Positions 1 through 6,596 are shown, counted from the stretch's first letter. The stretch is DNA of 8,112 bases from Deltaproteobacteria bacterium (GCA_016207765.1 JACQOY010000108.1:1-8112); one strand, 5' to 3'. Numbers and translations are program-made. The notes: a model not told the origin generated them from the sequence alone.

Positions 1-486
1 GTCCTGGCCGACGAGACCCGTCCTTTCCTGCAAGGGGCCCGCCTCACGGCGTGGGAGCTTTCCAAAAACAACATCCCGGTCACTATCATCACCGACAATA
101 TGGCAGGCTGGATGATGAAGAAGGGGGAAGTTTCCAAAGTCATCGTCGGCGCTGACCGCATCGCCGCCAATGGGGATGTGGCCAACAAGATCGGCACCTA
201 CTCGCTGGCCATTGTGGCCCAAAAACATGACATCCCCTTTTATGTCGCCGCCCCCCTTTCGACAATCGACATGTCAATCGACTCGGGGGAAAAAATCCCC
301 ATCGAGGAACGTCCGGCCCGCGAAGTGACCCACCTGCAGGACAAGCCGGTCGCCCCCATCGGCGTGCCGGTGAAAAACCCCGCCTTCGATGTGACGCCCA
401 ACGAGCTGGTAACGGCGATCATTACCGAAAAAGGAATCGCCCGATCCCCCTACAAGGAAAGCCTGGCCCGATTATTTCAGGGTTGA
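1..486 (+). CDS. mtnA: S-methyl-5-thioribose-1-phosphate isomerase, C-terminal part (5' end outside window)
   Basis: This is the last 161 codons of a gene that enters from the left edge in frame 1 and stops at TGA 484-486. The product converts 5-methylthioribose-1-phosphate to 5-methylthioribulose-1-phosphate in the cytosolic methionine salvage pathway and belongs to the eIF2B alpha/beta/delta-related family. Visible family motifs are [17 protein letters not shown] at the start of the fragment, [28 protein letters not shown] and [10 protein letters not shown], followed by the RPAREVT segment near the C-terminus. The Asp in the GADRI motif is the expected catalytic aspartate; the catalytic cysteine should lie upstream, outside the window. 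About half of a normal protein of roughly 345 residues is present. The only alternative is a close paralogue of the same fold (ribose-1,5-bisphosphate isomerase), which I consider less likely from the motifs. No other methionine salvage gene is visible beside it. Confidence 0.93.
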   Translation, partial: VLADETRPFLQGARLTAWELSKNNIPVTIITDNMAGWMMKKGEVSKVIVGADRIAANGDVANKIGTYSLAIVAQKHDIPFYVAAPLSTIDMSIDSGEKIPIEERPAREVTHLQDKPVAPIGVPVKNPAFDVTPNELVTAIITEKGIARSPYKESLARLFQG

Positions 487-517
487 AATGGTCCGACGTT
501 AATGATTTATTAAACAC

Positions 518-545
518 GTAGGGGCGCACAGCTGTGCGCCCTTAC
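518..545. repeat. Perfect palindrome with GTAGGGGCG-type end, between mtnA and ilvE
   Basis: The core GGGCGCACAGCTGTGCGCCC (522-541) is a perfect 20-base palindrome. It extends to a near-palindrome beginning GTAGGGGCG at 518 and ending CCCTTAC at 545. It starts 31 bases after the mtnA stop and ends six bases before the ilvE ATG. It shares its GTAGGGGCG outer end with the element at 1482-1533, so the two look like members of one REP-like family with variable interiors. No T-run follows on the plus strand, so it does not look like an ordinary terminator. Confidence 0.75.
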
Positions 546-551
546 ATTATT

Positions 552-1478
552 ATGGCAAAGGTTCAAAAAGTCGCAAAAATCTGGCTCGATGGCAAATTCG
601 TTCCGTGGGATGAGGCCAACGTCCATATCCTCACGCACACGCTTCATTACGGCCTCGGTGTCTTTGAAGGAATCCGCGCCTACAAGACCGCCTCCGGCAA
701 AACCGCCGTTTTCCGGCTGAAAGACCACATCAACCGGCTGTTCGATTCCGCAAAAATCAGCCTCATCACCATTCCTTACAAGCAGGAAGAAATTATCGAG
801 GCCTCTAAAGAGCTCTTTCGCGTCAACAAGCTCCCCGAAGGGTATCTGCGCCCGATCGTTTTTATCGGCGACGGCGAAATGGGGCTTTATGCCATCGACA
901 ATCCCATTCGTGTTGCGCTTGTCGCATGGCCGTGGGGGACTTATCTGGGTGAAGAAGGGGTGAAAAACGGCATCCGCGCCAAGGTTTCCAGCTACACACG
1001 GCTCACCGTCAACACGCTGATGACCAAGTCAAAAACCTGCGGAAACTATATCAACTCGATCCTCGCAAAACGGGAGGCCCTTAAAGGGGGCTACGAAGAG
1101 GCGATCATGCTCGATCACGAGGGATATATCTCCGAGGCGAGCGGCGAAAATATTTTTGTCGCCAAGCAGGGGGTGGTTGCCACGCCGTCGATCGGCTCGT
1201 CCATCCTCAAGGGGATCACGCGCGATTGCGTGATCCGGATCCTGGAAGCGAATAAAATACCGGTCCGGGAAGACCGCATCACGCGCGATTCGGCCTATGT
1301 CGCCGACGAAATCTTTTTGTCCGGAACCGCCGCGGAAATCACGCCAATTCGCGAGTTGGACGACCGCACCATCGGCGCGGGGAAACCGGGGCCGATTACG
1401 CAGATGATCCAGAAAACCTATTTCGATATCGTCCGCGGAAAGGACAAAAAGCACGAGGACTGGCTGGATTACGTGTGA
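552..1478 (+). CDS. ilvE: Branched-chain amino acid aminotransferase (fold-type IV PLP enzyme)
   Basis: The 308-residue product transfers the amino group between glutamate and the branched-chain 2-oxo acids, the last step of leucine, isoleucine and valine synthesis, in the cytosol. The N-terminal part carries IWLDGKFVPWDEANV and HYGLGVFEGIRAY. The PLP lysine is K161 in TKSKTCGNY, and E195 in YISEASGENIF is the conserved residue that contacts the PLP ring nitrogen. GITRD (221-225), FLSGTAAEITP and the GPITQMIQ segment follow, with the usual WLDYV-type C-terminus. Length matches the E. coli enzyme (309 residues). I chose ATG 552 because the protein then begins like its relatives. The upstream in-frame GTG at 534 lies inside a palindrome and would add six odd residues. 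No Shine-Dalgarno sequence precedes 552; the palindrome occupies that space. The stop codon is followed after three bases by another element of the same type. A D-amino-acid or 4-amino-4-deoxychorismate enzyme of the same fold is unlikely given the length and motifs. Confidence 0.93.
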   Translation: MAKVQKVAKIWLDGKFVPWDEANVHILTHTLHYGLGVFEGIRAYKTASGKTAVFRLKDHINRLFDSAKISLITIPYKQEEIIEASKELFRVNKLPEGYLRPIVFIGDGEMGLYAIDNPIRVALVAWPWGTYLGEEGVKNGIRAKVSSYTRLTVNTLMTKSKTCGNYINSILAKREALKGGYEEAIMLDHEGYISEASGENIFVAKQGVVATPSIGSSILKGITRDCVIRILEANKIPVREDRITRDSAYVADEIFLSGTAAEITPIRELDDRTIGAGKPGPITQMIQKTYFDIVRGKDKKHEDWLDYV

Positions 1479-1481
1479 CCC

Positions 1482-1533
1482 GTAGGGGCGTATTGCCACG
1501 AAGTGGTCCCTCCTTGGGGCAATACGCCCCTAC
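1482..1533. repeat. REP-like inverted repeat between convergent ilvE and pgpA
   Basis: The 16-base arms GTAGGGGCGTATTGCC (1482-1497) and GGCAATACGCCCCTAC (1518-1533) are perfect reverse complements. The 20-base interior contains a small hairpin, CCAC (1496-1499) with GTGG (1503-1506). The outer ends match the palindrome at 518-545. The element starts three bases after the ilvE stop, and its right end contains the pgpA stop codon (TAG on the minus strand, 1530-1532). It could act as a bidirectional transcription barrier between convergent genes, but neither side has a clear T-run. Confidence 0.85.
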
Positions 1534-1982
1534 AACCAACACCCGATCACAAACAAAATAATCCCCCCCTGCACCCCGGCCACAACATCGTCCCCGACAA
1601 CCCCCAAACCTCCGCGCATATTATCCTGAACCCACCGCGCCGGAAAGAGCTTGATGATGTCAAAAAATCGGAAGAGAACAAAACCGACAACGAGATTGGT
1701 GAGGGTAAAGGGAATGAAAAGATAGGTGATCAACTGCCCCGCCACCTCGTCGATCACAATTGTTTGGGCGTCTTTTTTGCCGAACACCTTCTCGGCCTGA
1801 TGGGCGATGACAATCGCGACCAGCGTCACCAGAACCGCCAGACCGACCAGATAGCCCTTCGGCTGATTCCTCAAAAGAGTAAACAGGAGAACACCAAGGA
1901 GACTCCCGCAGGTGCCGGGCATGAGCGGTGAGTAACCAAGACCAAAACCGGTGGCGAGAATTTTAATGGGAAGATTTTTCAC
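1530..1982 (-). CDS. pgpA: Phosphatidylglycerophosphatase A, membrane protein
   Basis: The 150-residue product removes the phosphate from phosphatidylglycerol phosphate to give phosphatidylglycerol, at the inner membrane. Family motifs are present in order: TGFGLGYSPLMPGTCGSLLG (11-30), the acidic pair D79-E80 in IVIDEVAGQL, RFFDIIKLFPARW (105-117) and GGLGVVGDDVVAGV (124-137) with D131-D132. Hydrophobic segments near 27-38, 44-61, 84-104 and 134-149 fit a small polytopic membrane protein. Length is typical. Translation appears to start at GTG 1982-1980, since starting later would cut the first motif region. It lies nine bases after the stop of the upstream 594-residue gene on the same strand with no obvious Shine-Dalgarno, so translational coupling within an operon is likely. 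The stop codon lies within the inverted repeat at 1482-1533. Confidence 0.93.
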   Translation of the reverse strand: MKNLPIKILATGFGLGYSPLMPGTCGSLLGVLLFTLLRNQPKGYLVGLAVLVTLVAIVIAHQAEKVFGKKDAQTIVIDEVAGQLITYLFIPFTLTNLVVGFVLFRFFDIIKLFPARWVQDNMRGGLGVVGDDVVAGVQGGIILFVIGCWL

Positions 1983-1991
1983 GAATTGGAA

Positions 1992-3776
1992 TTACACAAC
2001 CACATCGGAAGGAAAAATGGAAGATTCAATCACATCCGCATCCACAATTTCCTCTTCGGCAACGGCTTCACCGGCATCGGCAAGGGCGTGAATATTTTCA
2101 ACGGAGCGGTCACGCCCTTCATCGTTGGAGTCAAAGCCCTTGTCGCCGCTTCCGGGCACGTCATTCAGCGGGGAGTCAAGATTGGAGGCGACTGCGCCCA
2201 ATTCACCATCGGTTGCCGCCGAATCTTTGCGGCTCACGGTTGCCGCCGCCGCCGATGGAACCGGAACAAAACCGGCATCTTGAACGCCGTCACGGGCATC
2301 AAATTCGGCGATCCGTTCGGCATCGGTTGGCCCACCGGCTGTGGCAACCAATGACGGAATCCCTGTGGAGGCCGATTTTTCCGTCTTTGCTCCGGCATGA
2401 GCAACTTCGACTTCCTGTTTTTCTTCAACCGAGACCCGGCCAATAGAAACTTTTTCGGCAACTCCATTTAGTTCCGACGTTTTGCCTTGATCCGCCACGG
2501 CAATTGTTTCGCCCGCCGCCGCAGGCCAATTGATCTTCTGACGCGGGTTGAGTGTCGCATTTTCCGGACGAGTCGATTCGGATGCGGATAGAGCTTGACC
2601 GGCCGCCAATGGAACACCGCTTAACAAAGGAGACGTTTCAGCATATTCAACGCTGACGGCAAATCTTTCATCTTCACTCACGGAGGTGACATCGGCCTGC
2701 TTGGTGGTTGTTTGAACCGCCACAGCCTTTTTGGATGATTCATCCTCTTCCGATTTCGTTTCTTCCGTCACGACAACCGCTTCTTCTTTTTTCACTTCGA
2801 CCTGAGCTGTTTGAGTTTGAGTAACAACAACCGTTTCTTCAACCGGAGCCGTCACAACGGGAGAGGCAATATCTTCTTCAACGACAGCATCGGTTGAAAC
2901 AACTTCCTCTCCCTCATCGGCAATACTGTAATCATAACCGGAACTCCATGAGGCGGTCTCCTCTTCAACAACCACCGGCGCGGACGCGGGAGTGGACGTT
3001 GATTGGGGGGCCGGAGTCGTTTCGATTATTTCTTTGACGGTAGCGACCGGAACAATTGGTTCGGTCGCAGGAATCTGAGGCTCGTCCCTCAACCAGGCCA
3101 CCAACTCATCGCCACCAATGGCTTCAATGACTGAGTCTTCAATCGAATTTAAAAGTTTTTGAATCGGTTGAGGAAGAATCTCCTTGGCCGAGGCCACCAA
3201 ACTTTGCACCGCCGCTACTTCTTCCGGATATTTTTCGACGGCGTAACTGACGGCATCGACCAGCATTTGAGTTGTATCGGTATCGGCAATGTAGTTGTAG
3301 GCGGAAACAAGCGCCACAGTCTCTTCCGGAAAATATTCAGAGGCTACTTCAACCGCATCGACGGCCATTTCCTCCACCGGAGTTTCAATCACATACTTGG
3401 CCACTTGTTGGACGGCGGGCGATGTGGCCGTTTCATAAGCAATGACGGCCGGCGCCGTTGCCGGATTCAATTTCAGCGCCGTATAGGCTGTATCGGAAGC
3501 AATCTCGGTCAAAGAATGGGTGTTCCAGTAAGTCTCGGCATCGGTGTAGACGGCGGTGGCATGTTTGTAGGCACTGTCGGCATACGACGCAGTGGTTTTT
3601 TGCAGGGATGTCCACGTATCCGAAAGGATGGAGAAAGAATCGGTCGAAGATGAATCGCTCTCCTCCAACAATTCATCGTCAGGGAGATCGTCGGGGAGAT
3701 CTTCGCAGACCTGATCGTCGATCAGATAGAGATCTGAATCTTGAATCGGCTGACTTGTTGAAAAATCTTCGGCCAT
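1992..3776 (-). CDS. Acidic, low-complexity protein of unknown function with 17-residue helical repeats
   Basis: I do not recognise this 594-residue protein. It has no signal peptide, no membrane segment and no enzyme motif. Residues 1-55 are very acidic (runs such as DLPDDLPDDELLEESDSSS). Residues 56-225 are Ala/Val/Tyr-rich and probably helical. From 122 to 206 they show a 17-residue period: units starting at 122, 139, 156, 173 and 190, best seen in VDAVEVASEYFPEETVA and VDAVSYAVEKYPEEVAA. Residues 232-360 are rich in Thr, Val, Pro and Glu, with a charged stretch at 325-350. The rest looks disordered. The long frame is supported by ATG at 3774-3776, uninterrupted coding and tight linkage to pgpA downstream (nine bases). 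The closest purine-rich stretch, GGAGGGGG at 3793-3800, is too distant for a standard ribosome binding site. Amphipathic short repeats beside a phospholipid gene could mean a membrane- or granule-coating protein, but that is only inference. Confidence 0.8.
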   Translation of the reverse strand: MAEDFSTSQPIQDSDLYLIDDQVCEDLPDDLPDDELLEESDSSSTDSFSILSDTWTSLQKTTASYADSAYKHATAVYTDAETYWNTHSLTEIASDTAYTALKLNPATAPAVIAYETATSPAVQQVAKYVIETPVEEMAVDAVEVASEYFPEETVALVSAYNYIADTDTTQMLVDAVSYAVEKYPEEVAAVQSLVASAKEILPQPIQKLLNSIEDSVIEAIGGDELVAWLRDEPQIPATEPIVPVATVKEIIETTPAPQSTSTPASAPVVVEEETASWSSGYDYSIADEGEEVVSTDAVVEEDIASPVVTAPVEETVVVTQTQTAQVEVKKEEAVVVTEETKSEEDESSKKAVAVQTTTKQADVTSVSEDERFAVSVEYAETSPLLSGVPLAAGQALSASESTRPENATLNPRQKINWPAAAGETIAVADQGKTSELNGVAEKVSIGRVSVEEKQEVEVAHAGAKTEKSASTGIPSLVATAGGPTDAERIAEFDARDGVQDAGFVPVPSAAAATVSRKDSAATDGELGAVASNLDSPLNDVPGSGDKGFDSNDEGRDRSVENIHALADAGEAVAEEEIVDADVIESSIFPSDVVV

Positions 3777-3807
3777 AATATTAACAGTCTGGCCCCCTCC
3801 GGGGACA

Positions 3808-3842
3808 AGAGCCTGTAAACTCCTTCGTCATTAACAGGCTCT
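3808..3842 (-). other. Leader hairpin upstream of the 594-residue gene
   Basis: AGAGCCTGT and ACAGGCTCT form a perfect 9-bp stem (3834-3842 with 3808-3816) around a 17-base loop. Read on the minus strand, the loop contains the purine run GAAGGAG. A second small hairpin, CCCC-GGA-GGGG, follows just downstream (about 3794-3804) before the ATG at 3776. No T-run follows, so it does not look like a terminator. It lies where the 5' untranslated region of the 594-residue gene would be and might affect its translation, or it might be another intergenic palindromic element. Confidence 0.5.
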
Positions 3843-4164
3843 AGTTCTACCTCTATTTATCGGCAAAATCCAGAATTTGTTGCGTCCTTTTTTGGACCCT
3901 TCCTCCTGTAACACGGTGCGTCAAAATAGGCAAACCAAAAAAGCCAAATCCTCCTCGGTATTTACAAGCAATTTCGGGGCCAAAAACCGGTAAAAAATAA
4001 TGGGATAATAATTTGAAATGATTGACTATTTTTACCGACTCCGCCACAAAAAAATAAAAAAGGGGGGATGGAGGCATCATTGAACATCGGATACCCCATT
4101 TTACGGGGAATCTTCCCCCCAAGAAAAACTTGCCCCCATCCGACTCTGCGGATACATTCTCATC
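3843..4164. other. AT-rich divergent spacer, no convincing gene
   Basis: This stretch separates two divergent genes and should hold promoters for both. A -35-like TTGACT lies near 4021-4026 on the plus strand, but I see no good -10 partner, so I do not call a promoter. An A-rich tract followed by six or more G's occupies about 4048-4066, and a CCCC-ATTTTAC-GGGG hairpin lies at 4094-4108. On the minus strand about 75 codons downstream of two Met codons near 4075-4080 stay open to 3853. That frame has no ribosome binding site, has low-complexity codons, and continues upstream only as antisense to the reductase gene, so I do not call it. The spacer also has a small GTCC-T6-GGAC hairpin at 3884-3897. 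Confidence 0.5.
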
Positions 4165-5139
4165 ATGCAATCCCGAACCTTTGGCCGGACCGGCCAAAAA
4201 ATCTCCGAAATTGGCCACGGCACCTGGACGATGGGGAGCATGTGGGGGCCGCGGGACGACAAGGCCGCGCTCGATTCGCTGATCCGTTCGTTGGAGTTGG
4301 GGGTCACCTTCATCGACACCGCCTGGGTCTACGGTAACGGGCATAGTGAGGAGCTGATCGCCGCCGCCTTCAAGCGGACAAGAAAAAAAGTCTTTGTTGC
4401 CACGAAAGTGCCCCCAAAAAACTTCGGCTGGCCGGCGCGGCATCGTGTGCCGGTCGAAGAAACCTTTCCCCCCGATCATGTCATCAATTACACCGAAAAA
4501 AGTTTGAAAAACCTGCGCACTGATTGCGTCGATCTCCAGCAACTCCATGTCTGGTCGGATAATTGGCTGGAACAGCCGATTTGGCTTGAAGCGGTTGAAA
4601 AATTAAAGAAAGAAGGAAAGATCCGTTATTTCGGCGTTTCCATCAACGACCATGAACCCAACTCGGCCCTTAAAATCGTCGCCTCGGGCTTGATCGACAG
4701 CGTGCAGGTCATCTATAATATCTTTGATCAAACCCCCGAAGAAAAACTCTTCCCCCTTTGCCAAAAACACAATGTGGCGGTGATCGCCCGCGTTCCATTC
4801 GACGAAGGATCGCTCACCGGAACATTGACGCCTGATATGCAATTCCACAAGGAAGACTGGCGCAAAAAATATTTTACCCCCGACCGATTGAAGGAAACCT
4901 GCGCCCGAGTCGAAAAACTGAAATTCCTGATTCGCGGAGAGGTTAAAACCCTTCCCCAAGCCGCCCTTAAATACTGTCTTTCGCATCCGGCGGTATCGAC
5001 AGTCATTCCGGGAATGCGCACCATCGCCCATGTGGAAGATGACTGCGCGGCCTCAGACGGTAAACTGCTGACAGCCGGCGAACTGGCCGAGCTGAAAAAA
5101 CACGCCTGGCCGAGGAATTTTTATCCAACGTATGGATAG
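4165..5139 (+). CDS. Aldo/keto reductase family protein
   Basis: The 324-residue product is an NAD(P)H-dependent (beta/alpha)8-barrel oxidoreductase of the aldo/keto reductase superfamily, probably cytosolic. The N-terminal QSRTFGRTGQKISEIGHGTW is the usual first strand. The catalytic tetrad is visible: D51 and Y56 in FIDTAWVYGNGHSEE, K81 in FVATKVPPK and H128 in DLQQLHVW. GKIRYFGVSIND (151-162) and VQVIYNIFDQ (180-189) are the usual later strands, and the cofactor-binding IPGMRTIAHVEDDCAA segment lies at 281-296. Substrate cannot be told from sequence; the subgroup is the one often annotated as general stress or voltage-channel-beta-like reductases. ATG 4165 gives the expected N-terminus, although no clear Shine-Dalgarno precedes it. 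The stop codon is followed after three bases by a large inverted repeat, beyond which nfo lies on the same strand. Confidence 0.9.
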   Translation: MQSRTFGRTGQKISEIGHGTWTMGSMWGPRDDKAALDSLIRSLELGVTFIDTAWVYGNGHSEELIAAAFKRTRKKVFVATKVPPKNFGWPARHRVPVEETFPPDHVINYTEKSLKNLRTDCVDLQQLHVWSDNWLEQPIWLEAVEKLKKEGKIRYFGVSINDHEPNSALKIVASGLIDSVQVIYNIFDQTPEEKLFPLCQKHNVAVIARVPFDEGSLTGTLTPDMQFHKEDWRKKYFTPDRLKETCARVEKLKFLIRGEVKTLPQAALKYCLSHPAVSTVIPGMRTIAHVEDDCAASDGKLLTAGELAELKKHAWPRNFYPTYG

Positions 5140-5142
5140 GAG

Positions 5143-5231
5143 TTCCTCCCCTTTGTAAGGGGAGGTCGGGTGGGGTAGAGAGCCGCGAAGATTCTCTACC
5201 TCCCCCAACCCCTCCTTACAAAGGAGGGGAA
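5143..5231. repeat. Long imperfect inverted repeat between aldo/keto reductase gene and nfo
   Basis: The left arm (5143-5181, starting TTCCTCCCCTTTGTAAGG) and right arm (5193-5231, ending CCTTACAAAGGAGGGGAA) pair over about 39 bases. Some 32 positions match exactly and several others are G-T wobbles. The loop is 11 bases (5182-5192). Alternating pyrimidine-rich and purine-rich halves make it resemble miniature palindromic elements dispersed in many environmental bacterial genomes. It fills the junction from three bases after the reductase stop to eight bases before the nfo ATG. Confidence 0.85.
5223..5229 (+). promoter_or_regulatory. Ribosome binding site of nfo, inside the right arm of the repeat
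   Basis: GGAGGGG lies nine bases before the nfo ATG at 5239 and is the only plausible Shine-Dalgarno. It is part of the 3' arm of the 5143-5231 inverted repeat. If that hairpin forms in the transcript, the site would be paired with the left-arm CCTCCCC and hidden. This suggests, but does not show, coupling of nfo translation to transcript structure. Confidence 0.6.
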
Positions 5232-5238
5232 AATCACG

Positions 5239-6084
5239 ATGCCCCCAATATTAGGCGCCCACATGTCGCGTGCCGGCGGCGTTTTCCTTGCGCCCGAACG
5301 CGGAAAAAAGGTCGGATGCGAAATCATCCAGCTCTTCACCAAAAATTCAAACCAGTGGAACGATCCCGTTCTCTCGAAAGAAACGGCTGAAAAATTCAAA
5401 GAGGAAATGAAGGCCAACGGCATCAAGACCGCCTTTGCCCACGATTCGTATCTCATCAATCTCGGCTCCCCCAACGAAACGCTCTACGGCCGCTCGCTGA
5501 ATGCCTTTATTGAGGAACATAAGCGGGCCGAGGCTTTAGGCCTGATGGGCGTTGTCTTTCATCCGGGGGCCCACGTGGGAAGCGGCGAGGAGGCGGCGAT
5601 CGGAAAAATCGCCGAGGCCATCAACAAAACGCACGAAAAAACGCACGGGCTCAAGGTTCTGACCCTTTTGGAAAACGCCGCCGGACAGGGAAGCACCATC
5701 GGCTATCGATTTGAGCATCTGGCCTCCATTATGGAAAAGGTGAAGGATCAAAAACGGATCGGCGTCTGTTTTGACACCCAGCACGCCTTTGCGGCGGGGT
5801 ACGATTTGCGGACCGAGGAGAGCTACGCAAAAGTATGGGAAGAGTTCGACCGGATTGTGGGGATCAAATGGCTCCGCGCCTTTCACCTGAACGATTCGAA
5901 AAAAGAGCTGGGAGTAAGGGTGGACCGTCACGAAAATATCGGCAAAGGGCTCTTAGGCCTTACCTTCTTTAAATGTCTGATGAACGACAGCCGTTTCGAA
6001 AATATTCCAATGTCGCTGGAAACACCCAAAAGCGAGGACTGTCACGAGGACAAAGAGGCGCTGGATTTGTTGCGGTCGTTGTAG
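5239..6084 (+). CDS. nfo: Endonuclease IV (AP endonuclease)
   Basis: The 281-residue product cleaves DNA 5' to abasic sites in base excision repair and uses three zinc ions. All nine metal ligands expected from the E. coli enzyme are present: H68 (AHDSYLINL), H108 (FHPGAHVGSG), E145 (LLENAAGQG), D179 and H182 (CFDTQHAFAAGYD), H216 (FHLNDSKKELG), D229 and H231 (VDRHENIGKG) and E261 (SLETPK). The spacing is nearly identical to E. coli numbering and the length matches the family. The N-terminal GAHMSRAGGV and QLFTKNSNQW motifs support the ATG at 5239, which has a good ribosome binding site. The stop at 6082-6084 lies three bases before the start of another inverted repeat. A full and probably active gene; no neighbouring repair gene is seen. 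Confidence 0.96.
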   Translation: MPPILGAHMSRAGGVFLAPERGKKVGCEIIQLFTKNSNQWNDPVLSKETAEKFKEEMKANGIKTAFAHDSYLINLGSPNETLYGRSLNAFIEEHKRAEALGLMGVVFHPGAHVGSGEEAAIGKIAEAINKTHEKTHGLKVLTLLENAAGQGSTIGYRFEHLASIMEKVKDQKRIGVCFDTQHAFAAGYDLRTEESYAKVWEEFDRIVGIKWLRAFHLNDSKKELGVRVDRHENIGKGLLGLTFFKCLMNDSRFENIPMSLETPKSEDCHEDKEALDLLRSL

Positions 6085-6086
6085 GG

Positions 6087-6219
6087 GATAACAAAGAAAG
6101 TCCCTTTGTCTTCGCAATTTTCGTAAGCCGCTTAAGAGTTGACTTGTCTCGCCGGCAGATGTGGCTGGCGGGAACGAAAATTGCTCTGTCAAAAGGACTT
6201 TCTTTGTTTTTCTGTTATC
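6087..6219. repeat. Large palindromic element between convergent nfo and ferredoxin genes
   Basis: The left arm (6087-6124, GATAACAAAGAAAGTCC through GCAATTTTCGT) and right arm (6174-6219, ACGAAAATTGC through GGACTTTCTTTG to GTTATC) pair over most of their length, the right arm having about eight extra bases. The interior contains a second stem, CGCCGGC (6150-6156) with GCTGGCG (6164-6170). The element lies exactly between the two convergent stop codons: nfo TAG at 6082-6084, ferredoxin TAG at 6221-6219. It may serve as a bidirectional terminator, because the outer arms are AT-rich, but the architecture is closer to a miniature mobile palindrome. Confidence 0.8.
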
Positions 6220-6590
6220 TATCTTTGCCGTGTCTCCGCCATCTTGCGGATTTTTCTCTTCTCAAAAAAATTCTTCAACTCATCTTCATCACACGCGCAC
6301 GGCTCAAACCGTTTTCCCTTAACCAACTGGGTCTCCACAAAGTCGGCCACCTTGTCTTTGGATAAACCGGAATACCAGATTCCTTCCGGATAAACGGCGA
6401 GATTCGGCCCCCTCTCACACAAATCAAAACAGCCGCACGGCACCGCCTTCATGTCAAACTGCAGGTTGCGGCGGACCAATTCTTCCTTGAGTACGGCCAG
6501 GGTCTCCTTGGACCCACGGCGGACACAGGAGGATTTTCCCTCGTCTTTGTCGGCCGTGCAGACAAAAATTCGATACTTAAAGGGTTCCAT
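6219..6590 (-). CDS. Thioredoxin-fold [2Fe-2S] ferredoxin
   Basis: The 123-residue product belongs to the thioredoxin-like [2Fe-2S] ferredoxins, related to the NuoE/HoxE fold, and should be a soluble electron carrier. Likely cluster ligands are C11 and C22 (IFVCTADKDEGKSSC) and C54 and C58 (CGCFDLCERGPN). The NLAVYPEGIWYSGLSKDKV segment (63-81) is typical of this family. Two further cysteines form a C98-A-C100 pair in an acidic-then-basic C-terminal tail, which is beyond the usual core; C52 is also extra. ATG 6588-6590 has a strong ribosome binding site just upstream. The gene is divergent from bioB with a 91-base spacer and convergent with nfo. Its redox partner is unknown. A role supplying electrons or cluster parts to BioB is possible from context only. 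Confidence 0.88.
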   Translation of the reverse strand: MEPFKYRIFVCTADKDEGKSSCVRRGSKETLAVLKEELVRRNLQFDMKAVPCGCFDLCERGPNLAVYPEGIWYSGLSKDKVADFVETQLVKGKRFEPCACDEDELKNFFEKRKIRKMAETRQR

Positions 6591-6596
6591 CAGAAA

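Noticed and set aside
534..551. Earlier GTG start for ilvE
   Set aside because: It lies inside the 522-541 palindrome and would add residues not seen in the family; ATG 552 gives the normal N-terminus.
1503..1931. 142-codon plus-strand frame opposite pgpA
   Set aside because: The complementary strand encodes clear PgpA motifs; this frame is polar low-complexity with no motif and begins inside a palindrome.
3159..3653. 164-codon plus-strand frame opposite the 594-residue gene
   Set aside because: It is Arg/Gly/His-rich in the manner of an antisense frame and has no family motif. The minus-strand frame is much longer and linked to pgpA.
3781..3831. 16-residue leader peptide ahead of the 594-residue gene
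   Set aside because: No ribosome binding site and no repeated regulatory codons; too short to support from sequence alone, so kept only as part of a finding.
3853..4548. 231-codon open frame on the minus strand
   Set aside because: Most of it is antisense to the well-supported aldo/keto reductase gene. The non-overlapping part lacks a ribosome binding site and recognisable motifs.
5973..6365. 130-codon plus-strand frame spanning the end of nfo and the ferredoxin gene
   Set aside because: It overlaps nfo in another frame and runs antisense to the ferredoxin gene through the palindromic element; no protein features.
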